Shown here piece after piece: positions 1 through 8,072 of a DNA stretch of 42,210 nt. The notes below the pieces were generated by a model. The model was not told the origin of the DNA, did no database searches, and worked only from the letters and a program-made list of their open reading frames with translations. Every line of letters begins with the position of its first letter. Position 1 is the stretch's first letter. The stretch is from CALARM01 sp964431735 (lineage in GTDB: Bacteria > Vulcanimicrobiota > SpSt-956 > JAKJGF01). The stretch covers positions 1 to 42,210 of the forward strand of contig CAYSLJ010000049.1 in NCBI GenBank assembly GCA_964431735.1, given 5' to 3'. The translations under genes and the position numbers were made by a program.

Positions 1-166
1 CCGCCTGAAGGCTCTTAGGGTTTCCAGTTTCCAGTTTATATTTCGTTACATTTTCGTCAATAGAAACGCCGCCCTGGAGAAGTCCTAAATTTTGGCTGTT
101 AGCAAATATCTCTGCATTTTCACTTACTATATTATCAGGGTTAAAATTAACATAAGGATTATTCAA
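1..166 (-). CDS. Partial phage tail protein, TTG start, runs off the left edge
   Basis: A minus-strand frame stays open from a TTG at 166 to the window edge, about 55 residues. An AGGAGG lies 8 nt upstream of the TTG, directly after the stop of the preceding tail gene. The N-terminus has the same layout as that neighbour: an NPDNI motif early and a TGNP-like motif near residue 50 (AGNP in the neighbour). This suggests a second, paralogous tail tube or tail component. Function is inferred only from position and that similarity. Confidence 0.6.
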   Translation of the reverse strand, partial: MNNPYVNFNPDNIVSENAEIFANSQNLGLLQGGVSIDENVTKYKLETGNPKSLQA

Positions 167-181
167 CTATTTCACCTCCTA

Positions 182-1192
182 TTATGCGTAAAAAATAATT
201 TGAGCAAATTCGTAATCCGGATTTCTGGGATCTCTTTTTGCAGAACCTTTTAGCATTAAATCAGTAGATTTTTCATTTACCTGTCTGCTGGCTGAACCGT
301 CACTGGTAAAGTCAGAGAAGATAATGGCAAATTTCTTCCCGGTTTTCTTGTTTGTATAGATAAATTCAAGGTCCGAACTATCCAGAAGAATAGTATTAGG
401 ATTTAAACTGATTTTCTTTTTTGTAATCGGAGTGTATTTATATACTGCCTTAAGTGAAGTTATAGGGCTTACTTCTGCAGTATAATCATCTTCCAGGTCA
501 CTGCCGGGAATAATAAATATCTTTCCCGTTACAGAACCATTGCCACCCAGAACTGCATCCATCCAGTAATCAGTTCCAAGGACATATTTTGTTGTATAAG
601 CAGGATTATAAACAATCACATCTGCATCTGCCTTGATGTTATATCCGGTTAACTGAACATAAGCCAGAGAACCTTCTTCATATTCTGCTATTGTGCATGA
701 CTCACCCGGGTACGCGCGACAGGTTAAAGTCAAATCTCCGTCCGCTACTGTTTGACCTACCGTAGTGGGGTAAGTGGGAGGAGAACTTCCTGATTGATGG
801 GGCTCAGAACCTACCGCCGTTACTTCATAGAGATAACCATTTAGCGTAGCAGGTTCAAGGAAAGTATTAATAGGGTGCGTTGTTTCATTCACCCTTGTTA
901 CCAGTGTTTTCCAGTAAGTATTATTTACTGAACCTTCCACGTTTGTTATAATATTTTTCTGAACTCCAAGCGCCAAAAGATGATTATCCGGATGAACTTC
1001 TTTTAATTTTGCTTCAAAAGTAAGAGCTATACCCTGAAAGAAATCCTGTATCAATCTTTGTGGGTTTCCCGCTTTTACATCTTCTTTTGTTATTGCAAGG
1101 TTTATAGAGGAGTCTTCTGCGTATCCTATACCAGAACCGGCATATTTAATATTGTCAGGGTTTCCAAAAAAAGCATTTTGAGAATCGCCCAT
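182..1192 (-). CDS. Probable major tail tube protein
   Basis: This 336-residue protein follows the head-tail connector genes, the position of the tail tube gene in long-tailed phages. It is rich in short beta-prone stretches, has no membrane segment, and ends in a conserved-looking block (KRDPRNPDYEF, then AQIIFYA). Tube subunits polymerise into the tail channel for DNA. No sheath gene is seen between the gp37-like gene and this one, which favours a non-contractile tail, although the rest of the tail module is outside the window. I assign it mainly by gene order. Confidence 0.55.
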   Translation of the reverse strand: MGDSQNAFFGNPDNIKYAGSGIGYAEDSSINLAITKEDVKAGNPQRLIQDFFQGIALTFEAKLKEVHPDNHLLALGVQKNIITNVEGSVNNTYWKTLVTRVNETTHPINTFLEPATLNGYLYEVTAVGSEPHQSGSSPPTYPTTVGQTVADGDLTLTCRAYPGESCTIAEYEEGSLAYVQLTGYNIKADADVIVYNPAYTTKYVLGTDYWMDAVLGGNGSVTGKIFIIPGSDLEDDYTAEVSPITSLKAVYKYTPITKKKISLNPNTILLDSSDLEFIYTNKKTGKKFAIIFSDFTSDGSASRQVNEKSTDLMLKGSAKRDPRNPDYEFAQIIFYA

Positions 1193-1207
1193 TTATTACC
1201 ACATCCT

Positions 1208-1663
1208 TTATTTTATTAATTCTATATTGCAAGGAATTATCTCACTGAAATAAAATCTGTTATCTTCAGATTCTTTGTAATTACCCGGTACGGTTGGCCT
1301 TATGTCTAAATATAAATTCGTTCCATCTACCGCAGGGGTAGGAGTGGAATAAAGCCTGTCAAGAATATAATCTTCATCAGATACATATTTAAAAAGGTTT
1401 TCCTGAGCAGTTTCAATATCGCCAACTGCCAGAACTGCAACAATAATTCTCCCCGGATACACTCTATTAAACCCCTGGTTCATTCGTGTTCTCGCTTCGC
1501 TTCTATAATCCAGGCAGATAATTGGAAACATATTGATAAATTTTCTCTGAAAAACATCATCCATATTTCCTTCCAGCATAGGAGCGTAAACCGGATCTAA
1601 AACAGTAAATTCAGTTAATACGGATAAATGATTTTTTAGGACCGTTATTACTTGATTACGCAC
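1208..1663 (-). CDS. Mu gp37-like tail-terminator or connector protein
   Basis: This 151-residue protein starts at a GTG that overlaps the end of the gpG-like gene by 8 bp, so the two are probably translationally coupled. Size, position and the look of the sequence (an N-terminal helix, then PIICLDYRSEAR and a basic strand-rich body) fit the Mu gp37/DUF1834 family, which joins head and tail or closes the tail tube. I see no catalytic motif. Confidence rests on the Mu-like order of its neighbours. Confidence 0.55.
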   Translation of the reverse strand: MRNQVITVLKNHLSVLTEFTVLDPVYAPMLEGNMDDVFQRKFINMFPIICLDYRSEARTRMNQGFNRVYPGRIIVAVLAVGDIETAQENLFKYVSDEDYILDRLYSTPTPAVDGTNLYLDIRPTVPGNYKESEDNRFYFSEIIPCNIELIK

Positions 1664-2153
1664 CGTTAAATATCTCCTTATACCAGTCTTTTAATATCTT
1701 CTTAAATGCTTCTTTATCCGCTTCTTTTACTCCAAGGAAAGGCCTTGCCGGTACCTGTATTGTTTTTGTGTAAGCTGTTGCGAAAGGTCCTCCAAACTGA
1801 TGAGTTTTTGCATACTCTACATTTGTCCCGAACTCCAGAGATGTTTTATCTATATTCATTGTTACCTGAGAAGTTACGGAGTTTCTTAACCTGTTACTGT
1901 CCTGAAGGATTTTAGGCTCTCCATCTTTCTTTCCTCTTCTCCTGAGAGCTTTTGTAATACCTGCAAGTGGTTTCCAGTCCTCTCCTTCCGGAGACTGTTC
2001 GTTCTTAAAGTTCTCTGCCGTACTCCTTACAAGCCTCTGGCCCATCCGCTGAAGCGGAACAGTAAAATCTCCTTCTGCAAGCTTACCAATCACATTAAGT
2101 ATTTTGCTTGTATCGCAAGTTATTTTTACACCAACCACCACGGCTTCCCCCAT
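1656..2153 (-). CDS. Mu gpG-like virion morphogenesis protein
   Basis: The 165-residue protein shows the pattern of the phage virion morphogenesis (Mu G) family: an N-terminal helix with QRMGQRLVRSTAENF, then SPEGEDWKPLA, then ILQDSNRLRNSV, then a YAKTHQFGG motif and a PARPFLG segment before a C-terminal helix. The family acts in head completion or head-tail joining. It overlaps the gp36-like gene upstream and the gp37-like gene downstream. The start could be a few codons internal. Confidence 0.8.
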   Translation of the reverse strand: MGEAVVVGVKITCDTSKILNVIGKLAEGDFTVPLQRMGQRLVRSTAENFKNEQSPEGEDWKPLAGITKALRRRGKKDGEPKILQDSNRLRNSVTSQVTMNIDKTSLEFGTNVEYAKTHQFGGPFATAYTKTIQVPARPFLGVKEADKEAFKKILKDWYKEIFNGA

Positions 2154-2536
2154 TTCAATATATCTGCTTCTGGTAAAATTGCCTCTGAAGCAGTGACCAT
2201 CTGCCTCTCGTTTTTTACATTTTTGTTTTCTTTAAATCTTTCAATTTCTTCAATTACTGATTGTTTTTTGTCGAAAGATACTTTCTCTTGTTCGTTGAAA
2301 GCGTATAATTCACAATAAGTAAGCAGTGTCCACCACTTTTTTAAATCCTTAAGCCTATAAGTGACTTCATCAGTTGGATCTAAAAGACTGGATAGAGTTG
2401 TATAGGCATCATCAATACAACCCTGCAGAACTTCATCATCAATAAAACCAGTTTTATTTCTGTCTGTTAAATTAAGAAGTAATTCATAGTTATATTTTAT
2501 TCTTATGTCATCAGGCGTTAAATAAGTATCTTCCAT
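2126..2536 (-). CDS. Mu gp36-like (DUF1320-type) head-tail connector
   Basis: The 136-residue protein begins with YLTPDDI and is helical, with CIDDAYTTLSSLL and a WWTLLTYCELY segment, as in the Mu gp36/DUF1320 group of connector proteins that follow the capsid gene. It lies between a hairpin after the major capsid gene and the gpG-like gene. No enzymatic motif is seen or expected. Confidence 0.7.
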   Translation of the reverse strand: MEDTYLTPDDIRIKYNYELLLNLTDRNKTGFIDDEVLQGCIDDAYTTLSSLLDPTDEVTYRLKDLKKWWTLLTYCELYAFNEQEKVSFDKKQSVIEEIERFKENKNVKNERQMVTASEAILPEADILKWGKPWWLV

Positions 2537-2553
2537 TTTTGACCTTTCAAGAA

Positions 2554-2579
2554 AAGGGAGGAACCGGAGCCCCTCCCTT
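2554..2579 (-). terminator. Hairpin after the capsid gene, likely attenuator
   Basis: A perfect 8-bp stem (AAGGGAGG with CCTCCCTT) and a 10-nt loop lie just after the capsid stop. On the minus strand it is followed by TTTTCTT. A partial terminator here would let the capsid gene be expressed more than downstream genes, as is common in phages. Confidence 0.55.
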
Positions 2580-2585
2580 ATTTTT

Positions 2586-3593
2586 TTATCTCCTTACGAC
2601 ATACATCACGACAATAGAATCAATGTCTTTTGTGAGCGGTAATGGATTTGTCTCCACACAGATAAATCTTCCCGGAGGTTCTTCCTGATCCCATCCTTTT
2701 GAGAACCAGTCAGTTTGAATAAGGCCTTCTTTCTCATGGACAGGACCGTAATCTATGATATATTCATTTGTATTAACAGGAAGAAAGACGATTGCATTTG
2801 CAGGGATAAGAGGGTTGCCGTCAGAATCATTGTCGGAGTACACGTAACATTCAACGCCATTTATAGAACCGAAGTACTGCTCTCCTGCGACAGGTTTGAT
2901 TACTCCCATCTGAAGATTGAGAGTATTGAGCTTTGTAAGAACGGTTGCGTCTTCCATGAATAGGTCATAGGCGTTACTTCCGAAAATAGCCATCTTGCCC
3001 ACTCCAGAAGAACCGTTAGTTCTACATTTTTCGTATCCAATTTTAAAATCCGCCAATGATTTTGCACCATTTGTACCCCAGCTTGTTGTTACGTCGAAAG
3101 TATTAAGAACATTTCTGCCATAATCTACTTTGTAATAAACTCCGTCAACACTATAAGTAAAACCTCCGGCAGTGAGAAGTTTGGCGCACATCCATTCTTT
3201 CCTGAGATTTGCCATATCTTTGAGTTTCTGCTGCTGGTCATTTATATCAGCAATCATCTGCTGTTGTGGGGTACTATCAATATAGATTACTGGATTATTG
3301 ATAGAGGTTTTTTCCATGTCAAGACCAGTGTATTTTGCTTTAAGTCTGATTTTCGGAAAAGCGACAGATTTTATATCATGGACATCTTTTGCTACAAGAA
3401 TACCTTCATCTCCTACCTGGACGAAAGGAGCCATCTTTGGTCTTATAGTTAACTTTGCCAGATCGACTTCTCTTGTTGGATGAGTCCTGCCTTCTTTAAA
3501 TATTTTAGTTCTTAAAAAAGAAGGCTGCTCTGGAAGAAGTTTCACAGCAGGGGACATACTTCTATGATTAAATAAACTTACTGTTCCAGCCAT
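2586..3593 (-). CDS. Major capsid protein (lambda gpE-like family)
   Basis: This 335-residue protein builds the phage head shell. Length and sequence match the 'major capsid protein E' family: an N-terminal arm with FLRTKIF, a TRPHPTREVDL-like segment, a long helix (IADINDQQQKLKDMANLRKEW) in the middle, and a C-terminal FICVETNPLPL block. It follows the decoration gene by 17 bp and the protease-scaffold gene lies upstream, the standard order protease, decoration, capsid. Family assignment is by recognition, not by search. Confidence 0.82.
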   Translation of the reverse strand: MAGTVSLFNHRSMSPAVKLLPEQPSFLRTKIFKEGRTHPTREVDLAKLTIRPKMAPFVQVGDEGILVAKDVHDIKSVAFPKIRLKAKYTGLDMEKTSINNPVIYIDSTPQQQMIADINDQQQKLKDMANLRKEWMCAKLLTAGGFTYSVDGVYYKVDYGRNVLNTFDVTTSWGTNGAKSLADFKIGYEKCRTNGSSGVGKMAIFGSNAYDLFMEDATVLTKLNTLNLQMGVIKPVAGEQYFGSINGVECYVYSDNDSDGNPLIPANAIVFLPVNTNEYIIDYGPVHEKEGLIQTDWFSKGWDQEEPPGRFICVETNPLPLTKDIDSIVVMYVVRR

Positions 3594-3610
3594 TTTATTT
3601 TATCACTCCT

Positions 3611-4291
3611 TTAACTCTGTAATTCTTTAAGTTTAAGTCCGGCTCTATTAAAGACTTCAACTATATCCGTATCATCTATGTCTGTATCAGGGGTCAAGGC
3701 GTCAACGTTAACTATGCCTTTAGAAACTCCTCTTGCTACCTGCTCCGAATCTGTGGCATCTATATCTATCGGGAGAATTGCTAACTTCTCAAGGTCAATA
3801 TTACCACTCATATTGAAATGGTCATAAGCTGCTGTAAAACTATCAGAGCTAACCATGGCGGCGACTGTATTTATACCTACCTGTTTTGTGCCGTAATCTA
3901 TAAATCCCATAGCTTTATTAAGATTTTCCAGTAAAATTCCACGTCCGTTATCAGACATTGTCACTGGAACCCCTGAAACTTCACCGGTCATTACTACTGT
4001 TCCAGGTATAATAGGCCCGCTTGCCATAGCTGTAGATACGAATTTTACACCATCCGGATTTGTAGGATTTAAAGTAAGACTTTCCGCTGTTTTAGCTAAT
4101 GCAGTTTTTAAAACCTTATATTTACCGGTGGTTTTATCTTTTGCAATTACCTGACCTTTAGAAAGACCGGCAGAGGCTTCACCTGCCGCAATAGTAATAG
4201 CTTTTGACTCTTTTGTATAATCCTGGTCAGGGAATAACTGTACATAATCAGAAGTATTTGAAGTTACACCTAAATTCTGAGGACTGGACAT
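3611..4291 (-). CDS. Head decoration protein
   Basis: The 226-residue protein has the features of lambda gpD-like decoration proteins: an N-terminal segment entering ITIAAGEASAGLSKGQVIAKD, a small beta-rich body with GTVVMTGEVSGV, and GFIDYGTKQVGI near residue 140. It sits between protease-scaffold and major capsid genes. Such proteins bind the expanded shell and stabilise it. It is longer than lambda gpD, with a C-terminal extension from about residue 150. Confidence 0.7.
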   Translation of the reverse strand: MSSPQNLGVTSNTSDYVQLFPDQDYTKESKAITIAAGEASAGLSKGQVIAKDKTTGKYKVLKTALAKTAESLTLNPTNPDGVKFVSTAMASGPIIPGTVVMTGEVSGVPVTMSDNGRGILLENLNKAMGFIDYGTKQVGINTVAAMVSSDSFTAAYDHFNMSGNIDLEKLAILPIDIDATDSEQVARGVSKGIVNVDALTPDTDIDDTDIVEVFNRAGLKLKELQS

Positions 4292-4294
4292 TAA

Positions 4295-4771
4295 TTATCT
4301 CCCCCTTTCTTTTCTGGCTTTCGCGTCGGCAACCAGAGGATTTTCTTTGTTATCTTTCCCAGAGTCGAGTTTTATCCATGTGCCAGAATTGGGTTCCTGT
4401 GAAAGATTTACCCTTGCTTCTTCAGGACAGGCAAGGTCAAGAAGTTTTTCTGAGTAATCAAGCAGGTCAACGTTGTTATCATTACTCAGTTTGATAGTGG
4501 TAGAATATCCGGCTTTAACAGCTTCCTCTTTTACTTTCTCAATAGCCGGTTTCATGTGACCTTTTGAAAGCATTTTTGTTTCCCAGGCTTCCAGTTTTGA
4601 TTTTCCTACTTCCTGAACGAGTTTTACGTTCTCAGCCTGGAGCTTTTTCACTTCATCGGAAGGTTCTTTTGAAAGTTCTTTTTTTGTCTCAGTTTTTTCT
4701 GCTTCAAGCTTTACAATTTGAGTCCTTAAAGCCTGTAACTCAGCAGTTATTTTCTCCATTTCCGTGGGCAT
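4295..4771 (-). CDS. Nested in-frame scaffold protein
   Basis: Inside the protease gene, an AGGAGG lies 8 nt before an in-frame ATG at 4771 (codon 250). This would give a separate 158-residue product beginning MPTEMEKI and consisting mostly of coiled coil with KLEAEKTETKKEL and KKLQAENVKLVQEV. This matches known practice in Mu (I and Z) and lambda (C and Nu3), where a scaffold is made from an internal start in the protease gene. The strong ribosome site is seen directly; the role is inferred. Confidence 0.65.
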   Translation of the reverse strand: MPTEMEKITAELQALRTQIVKLEAEKTETKKELSKEPSDEVKKLQAENVKLVQEVGKSKLEAWETKMLSKGHMKPAIEKVKEEAVKAGYSTTIKLSNDNNVDLLDYSEKLLDLACPEEARVNLSQEPNSGTWIKLDSGKDNKENPLVADAKARKERGR

Positions 4772-5518
4772 AGTATTTGCCTCCTTTTCGTCTATATTTA
4801 AATTTTTAGTCCCCTCAGATCTATTCTCAAGTTCATTTGATAAGCGAGAGCTAATGTTCTTTAAGGCGATACCAAAGAGAGAACGGAGTTGAGGAGAACC
4901 TGTTTTTCTATAAAAATCAGGATGAGTTTTGAGTTCCCCGTCAATATCCTGAAGATTTTTTACTATTTCATCAAGAGGTCTATGGTTTTTTTCTGGTTCA
5001 GAAGAACAGCTTAATTGAGTGATGCCGTCGCCGGTTAAGAATGGATCATTTGTGGCTGCTGCATTTGTAAGGGCCATACCCTTTCCCTGATAATCATCTT
5101 CATACTCAATAGAACCGTATTTGTACTCTTTCCCGCGGATAAGTTTATATCCAGTGGGAGTATATTCGGGAAGGTATTCTAACTTTTCCGTTTCCCCGTT
5201 GGAATCAAGAACCTTCTTAACGTCTACGATAGTGGAAGCTGCAGGAGACTGGCCGTTATGGTTATAATTAAAAGATAATTGGCGGCCGATGCTATTATTT
5301 TTAATATTCTCGTATATTTCATTTAAGTTTTGAGAGGTAAACCTAATAATCCCATATCTGGGATGTTTCCCCCATTCACCGCGAACCAAAAGCTGCCTCC
5401 AGAGTCCCGGAACAGGTTGATTATTTTCAAGACGTATTTTTATTTCTTCATCAGAAAGAGGAGATATCTTATCTTCTGAGGTATTTTCAAGTTGTATATA
5501 GAAAGTTTTTTTGTTCAT
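4295..5518 (-). CDS. Mu I-like prohead protease fused to scaffold
   Basis: The first 180 residues of this 407-residue protein resemble the Mu gpI-type protease: a GEWGKHPRYGIIRFT segment, NYNHN at about residue 85, and YGSIEYEDDYQG before an ALTNAAATNDP block. The C-terminal 160 residues are a charged coiled coil typical of scaffold. The protease would remove scaffold during head maturation. A second ribosome site inside the gene starts the scaffold alone (separate entry). It ends 3 bp before the decoration gene. Confidence 0.78.
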   Translation of the reverse strand: MNKKTFYIQLENTSEDKISPLSDEEIKIRLENNQPVPGLWRQLLVRGEWGKHPRYGIIRFTSQNLNEIYENIKNNSIGRQLSFNYNHNGQSPAASTIVDVKKVLDSNGETEKLEYLPEYTPTGYKLIRGKEYKYGSIEYEDDYQGKGMALTNAAATNDPFLTGDGITQLSCSSEPEKNHRPLDEIVKNLQDIDGELKTHPDFYRKTGSPQLRSLFGIALKNISSRLSNELENRSEGTKNLNIDEKEANTMPTEMEKITAELQALRTQIVKLEAEKTETKKELSKEPSDEVKKLQAENVKLVQEVGKSKLEAWETKMLSKGHMKPAIEKVKEEAVKAGYSTTIKLSNDNNVDLLDYSEKLLDLACPEEARVNLSQEPNSGTWIKLDSGKDNKENPLVADAKARKERGR

Positions 5519-5949
5519 TCCCGGTGTCCTCTTTAAAAGTTATCCGAAAATGCAACAAAAATAAACGAAATGCAATAAGATTATTTTTGTTGCATTTCGT
5601 TTATTGATTTATTTATATTTTACAATGGTTTGAGAGGGAAAGAAAGAGGAAAAGGAGTTAAATTTTTCTTACTTTTCTTACTTTTTATTTTATAAGACAA
5701 AATATTATAGGTACCTTTCGATACCTCTAATATCGATAGATACCTATATAACAAATAATAACATTTAGTCAAAAATGTAATAAAAAGGCTTTTGTATAAA
5801 AGTCTTTCCGTTAAGCTTATTATATCAGGTTTAATGGAAAAAGCAAGTTTTGCAGGATAAAATACAGATAACCCTAAAGAGCTAGCCGGCTCCCGAGGGC
5901 TATAATAAAACAAAATACGTTAATATTTCATTGATATTTGTTATTTGTA
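5519..5949. other. AT-rich stretch without a convincing gene
   Basis: About 430 bp between the immunity-like gene and the protease gene hold only an unconvincing minus-strand frame with no ribosome site. The stretch is very AT-rich and could be debris of earlier toxin or immunity modules plus a promoter for the capsid genes. Its clearest element is the long hairpin at 5548-5597. Confidence 0.5.
5548..5597. promoter_or_regulatory. 17-bp inverted repeat upstream of protease gene
   Basis: A perfect 17-bp inverted repeat (AAATGCAACAAAAATAA and its complement) with a 16-nt loop lies about 30 bp before the protease start. The motif ACGAAATGCAA occurs in the loop (+ strand) and again at 5590-5600 (minus strand), and a third time at 11162-11172 before the terminase gene. 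There is no T-run, so a regulatory or processing site fits better than a terminator. Confidence 0.4.
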
Positions 5950-6270
5950 TTATACCACATTTATAAGTGAATTTTCTTCTAATAATAAATTTATTCTTCC
6001 ATTTATTCCATAAGGTTCTTTCCCTAAAGCTTTAGCATATAACATCCTGAAGGTTTTTATTTTATCTAAATATTCTTCCCATTCTTTTTTGTCTTTCCCA
6101 TTTATATCATGAAATTCCTTTAAGTCTTCACAATGACCTATAAAAGCAGAGGTTAAATGTTGTAAAGCGGATAAATGCAATTCTTCTTCTGATTTATATT
6201 CTTTTTTCCAGGTGTTTATTAAACAATCTTTAGCATTTTTTATAGCTTTTGTAATTTCTTCAGGAACCAT
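5950..6270 (-). CDS. Putative immunity protein for the MuF toxin
   Basis: The 106-residue, mostly helical protein starts at 6270 and overlaps the 3' end of the MuF toxin gene by 31 bp. It is small, soluble and acidic/lysine-rich, with no recognisable domain (MVPEEITKAIKNAKD at the start, then SALQHLTSAFIGHCEDL). A small gene directly behind a variable toxin C-terminus is the usual place of a cognate immunity gene. It shares the high AT content of the toxin part. The function is inferred only from this arrangement. Confidence 0.5.
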   Translation of the reverse strand: MVPEEITKAIKNAKDCLINTWKKEYKSEEELHLSALQHLTSAFIGHCEDLKEFHDINGKDKKEWEEYLDKIKTFRMLYAKALGKEPYGINGRINLLLEENSLINVV

Positions 6271-8072
6271 AATACCACCCTTTTTTCTATTATATCTTTA
6301 TTTAAATCTTCTTTATCTGATTCTCTATTATTTTTCATGCAAATCTCTTCTTCTTTTGTTATTATATCAAAATTACTCAATAAAGGCAAATAATATCTAT
6401 GATTGTCTATAAGAGAAAAACTATCTCTCCATTTTTCTTTTTGTTCATCAGATGAAGATGTTTTTATCCATTCTAATTCTTGCCTTGTTGTAATAGAAAA
6501 TAATTGTCCAGATACCTTTCCTCTACTATTGTCATTATATTTTTTTAACAACCCCATTACTAAAATAGCTGCCTTACGATTATGTATAAATTCCGATGTT
6601 ATATCATTTATTAAATCATCTGGAGTAATATTTTCTTTAGTAATCATATCACTTTTAGATAATATATCCGTAACAGCTTCTTCTAAAAAACTACGGTTTC
6701 TTATAGTTTCTGGCCAACCAATAAAACCATCCCCAACCGCATGCCAAGGTTCATGTCTAATAGCTGTTTTTGCTATAATTGTATTGAATTTATCTTCACT
6801 CATATCTCCTGCTATAAGAACAATATTTGGATGATAAGCAATAATTTTATTAATATGATCGTAAAAACCAAGGACATCTTTATTAATATTTTTTTGCAAC
6901 CCCGAAAGTGTGTTATAATCTTCTGGAGTTTTAGGATATTCTACTTGCCAATCGTACTGAGAAAAATTCTGTTTCATTTCACTATTTATTTTATTACTAT
7001 AATTTTCTCCCTGTTTTTGATAGATTCTTTCCTCTTCCTTAGTCATACCTATCTTTTTAGGAGGAATACCTTCTAAAGACTCTAAAGAAGATACGGAAGG
7101 TATAAAATTTTCTTTTACTTCTCTTATTACCCCACCAAAACCCTCCATAGGCTCCTTTATATTATTCCATCCTTTTCCCACCTTCTCATCCAGACCTTCT
7201 TCGACCATGGAATATTTATCCACAGGAACAAGAATAGATCTGCATTGATAATGGAGCGGTGGAGTATTGCTTTTTAATCTCGGATCATCTATTGCCAGTA
7301 TGAGCCCGTCTCTATCTTCACATATATCAGAAGTTCGACTATCCAGGATGGCAGAGAATTCCACTGCAGTAATAAACCCCTTAAGTGCAGGTGATTGAAA
7401 ACCTTCAATCCTTCCCTCGTTCATTGCCCTGCTGGTCTCTGTCCTTGCTATATTCTGTAATCTCCCGACATGGAAAGAAGGGAATACACTCTCAAGGCTT
7501 CCCATAATATTCTGGACAGAAAGACCATTCTGGATACCTGAGTATATCTTCTGTTTTGCTTTATTAAGAAGCTCCTGTTCCGCTACGCCCTTAAGATATA
7601 AAGAATAGTCCCCGTAAAAATTTAAGGCGTCATAAGGAACCACCGAAAAACTGGTTGCAATTTGCTTATTTTGAGGATTAAGGGCATGTGTTACCTGGTC
7701 AGCCAGGTCATTGACTATACCCTGAGTAAGTCCCTGGTCAAGGAATTTTCTTTCCAGTTTTTTCCTCTCATAGAACTGCTTTAATTCAAGGCCTTCCGTT
7801 ATTCCTGTAACCCTGCCGGCGCGTCTGGCTTCTACTATGAGAGAAAAGAGAATAGTTTGATATTCTTTTAAATCTAAAGTTAAAGAAGAAACCTGGTTAA
7901 GATCTCCTTTCTCGACTATCTGCCTGGCCCGCTTCAAAAATTCGTCATTTGATTTTGATAGAGCAGAGCCGGCAGATTTAACAAAAGCTTTCTCCAGGTC
8001 TTCAAAGGTTCGCTTTATTCTGGCTATTACTTTTACTGATTTTCTTATAGAATTACTTACCAGTGACGGCAT
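6240..8072 (-). CDS. MuF head protein with C-terminal HExxH metalloprotease-like toxin domain
   Basis: Of 610 residues, about 1-290 form a Mu gpF/SPP1 gp7-like minor head protein. It has the hallmark NIARTETSRAMNEGRIEGF (207-225), DSRTSDICEDRDG (244-256) and PPLHYQCRSILVP (271-283). Residues about 340-610 are an unrelated extension with HEPWH at 440-444 (DNA 6741-6755) and FLEEAVTD from 462, giving an HExxH zinc motif with a third possible Glu ligand about 20 residues on. MuF proteins with exchangeable toxin C-termini are known in temperate phages. A metallopeptidase effector carried in the virion is my inference; a processing protease is the alternative. Confidence 0.8.
   Translation of the reverse strand: MPSLVSNSIRKSVKVIARIKRTFEDLEKAFVKSAGSALSKSNDEFLKRARQIVEKGDLNQVSSLTLDLKEYQTILFSLIVEARRAGRVTGITEGLELKQFYERKKLERKFLDQGLTQGIVNDLADQVTHALNPQNKQIATSFSVVPYDALNFYGDYSLYLKGVAEQELLNKAKQKIYSGIQNGLSVQNIMGSLESVFPSFHVGRLQNIARTETSRAMNEGRIEGFQSPALKGFITAVEFSAILDSRTSDICEDRDGLILAIDDPRLKSNTPPLHYQCRSILVPVDKYSMVEEGLDEKVGKGWNNIKEPMEGFGGVIREVKENFIPSVSSLESLEGIPPKKIGMTKEEERIYQKQGENYSNKINSEMKQNFSQYDWQVEYPKTPEDYNTLSGLQKNINKDVLGFYDHINKIIAYHPNIVLIAGDMSEDKFNTIIAKTAIRHEPWHAVGDGFIGWPETIRNRSFLEEAVTDILSKSDMITKENITPDDLINDITSEFIHNRKAAILVMGLLKKYNDNSRGKVSGQLFSITTRQELEWIKTSSSDEQKEKWRDSFSLIDNHRYYLPLLSNFDIITKEEEICMKNNRESDKEDLNKDIIEKRVVLWFLKKLQKL

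Noticed and set aside
5620..5913. 97-codon minus-strand frame
   Set aside because: No ribosome site, odd composition and no family; it lies in AT-rich debris.
6403..7076. Plus-strand frames opposite the MuF toxin tip
   Set aside because: Hydrophobic shadow frames caused by AT-rich codons on the coding strand.
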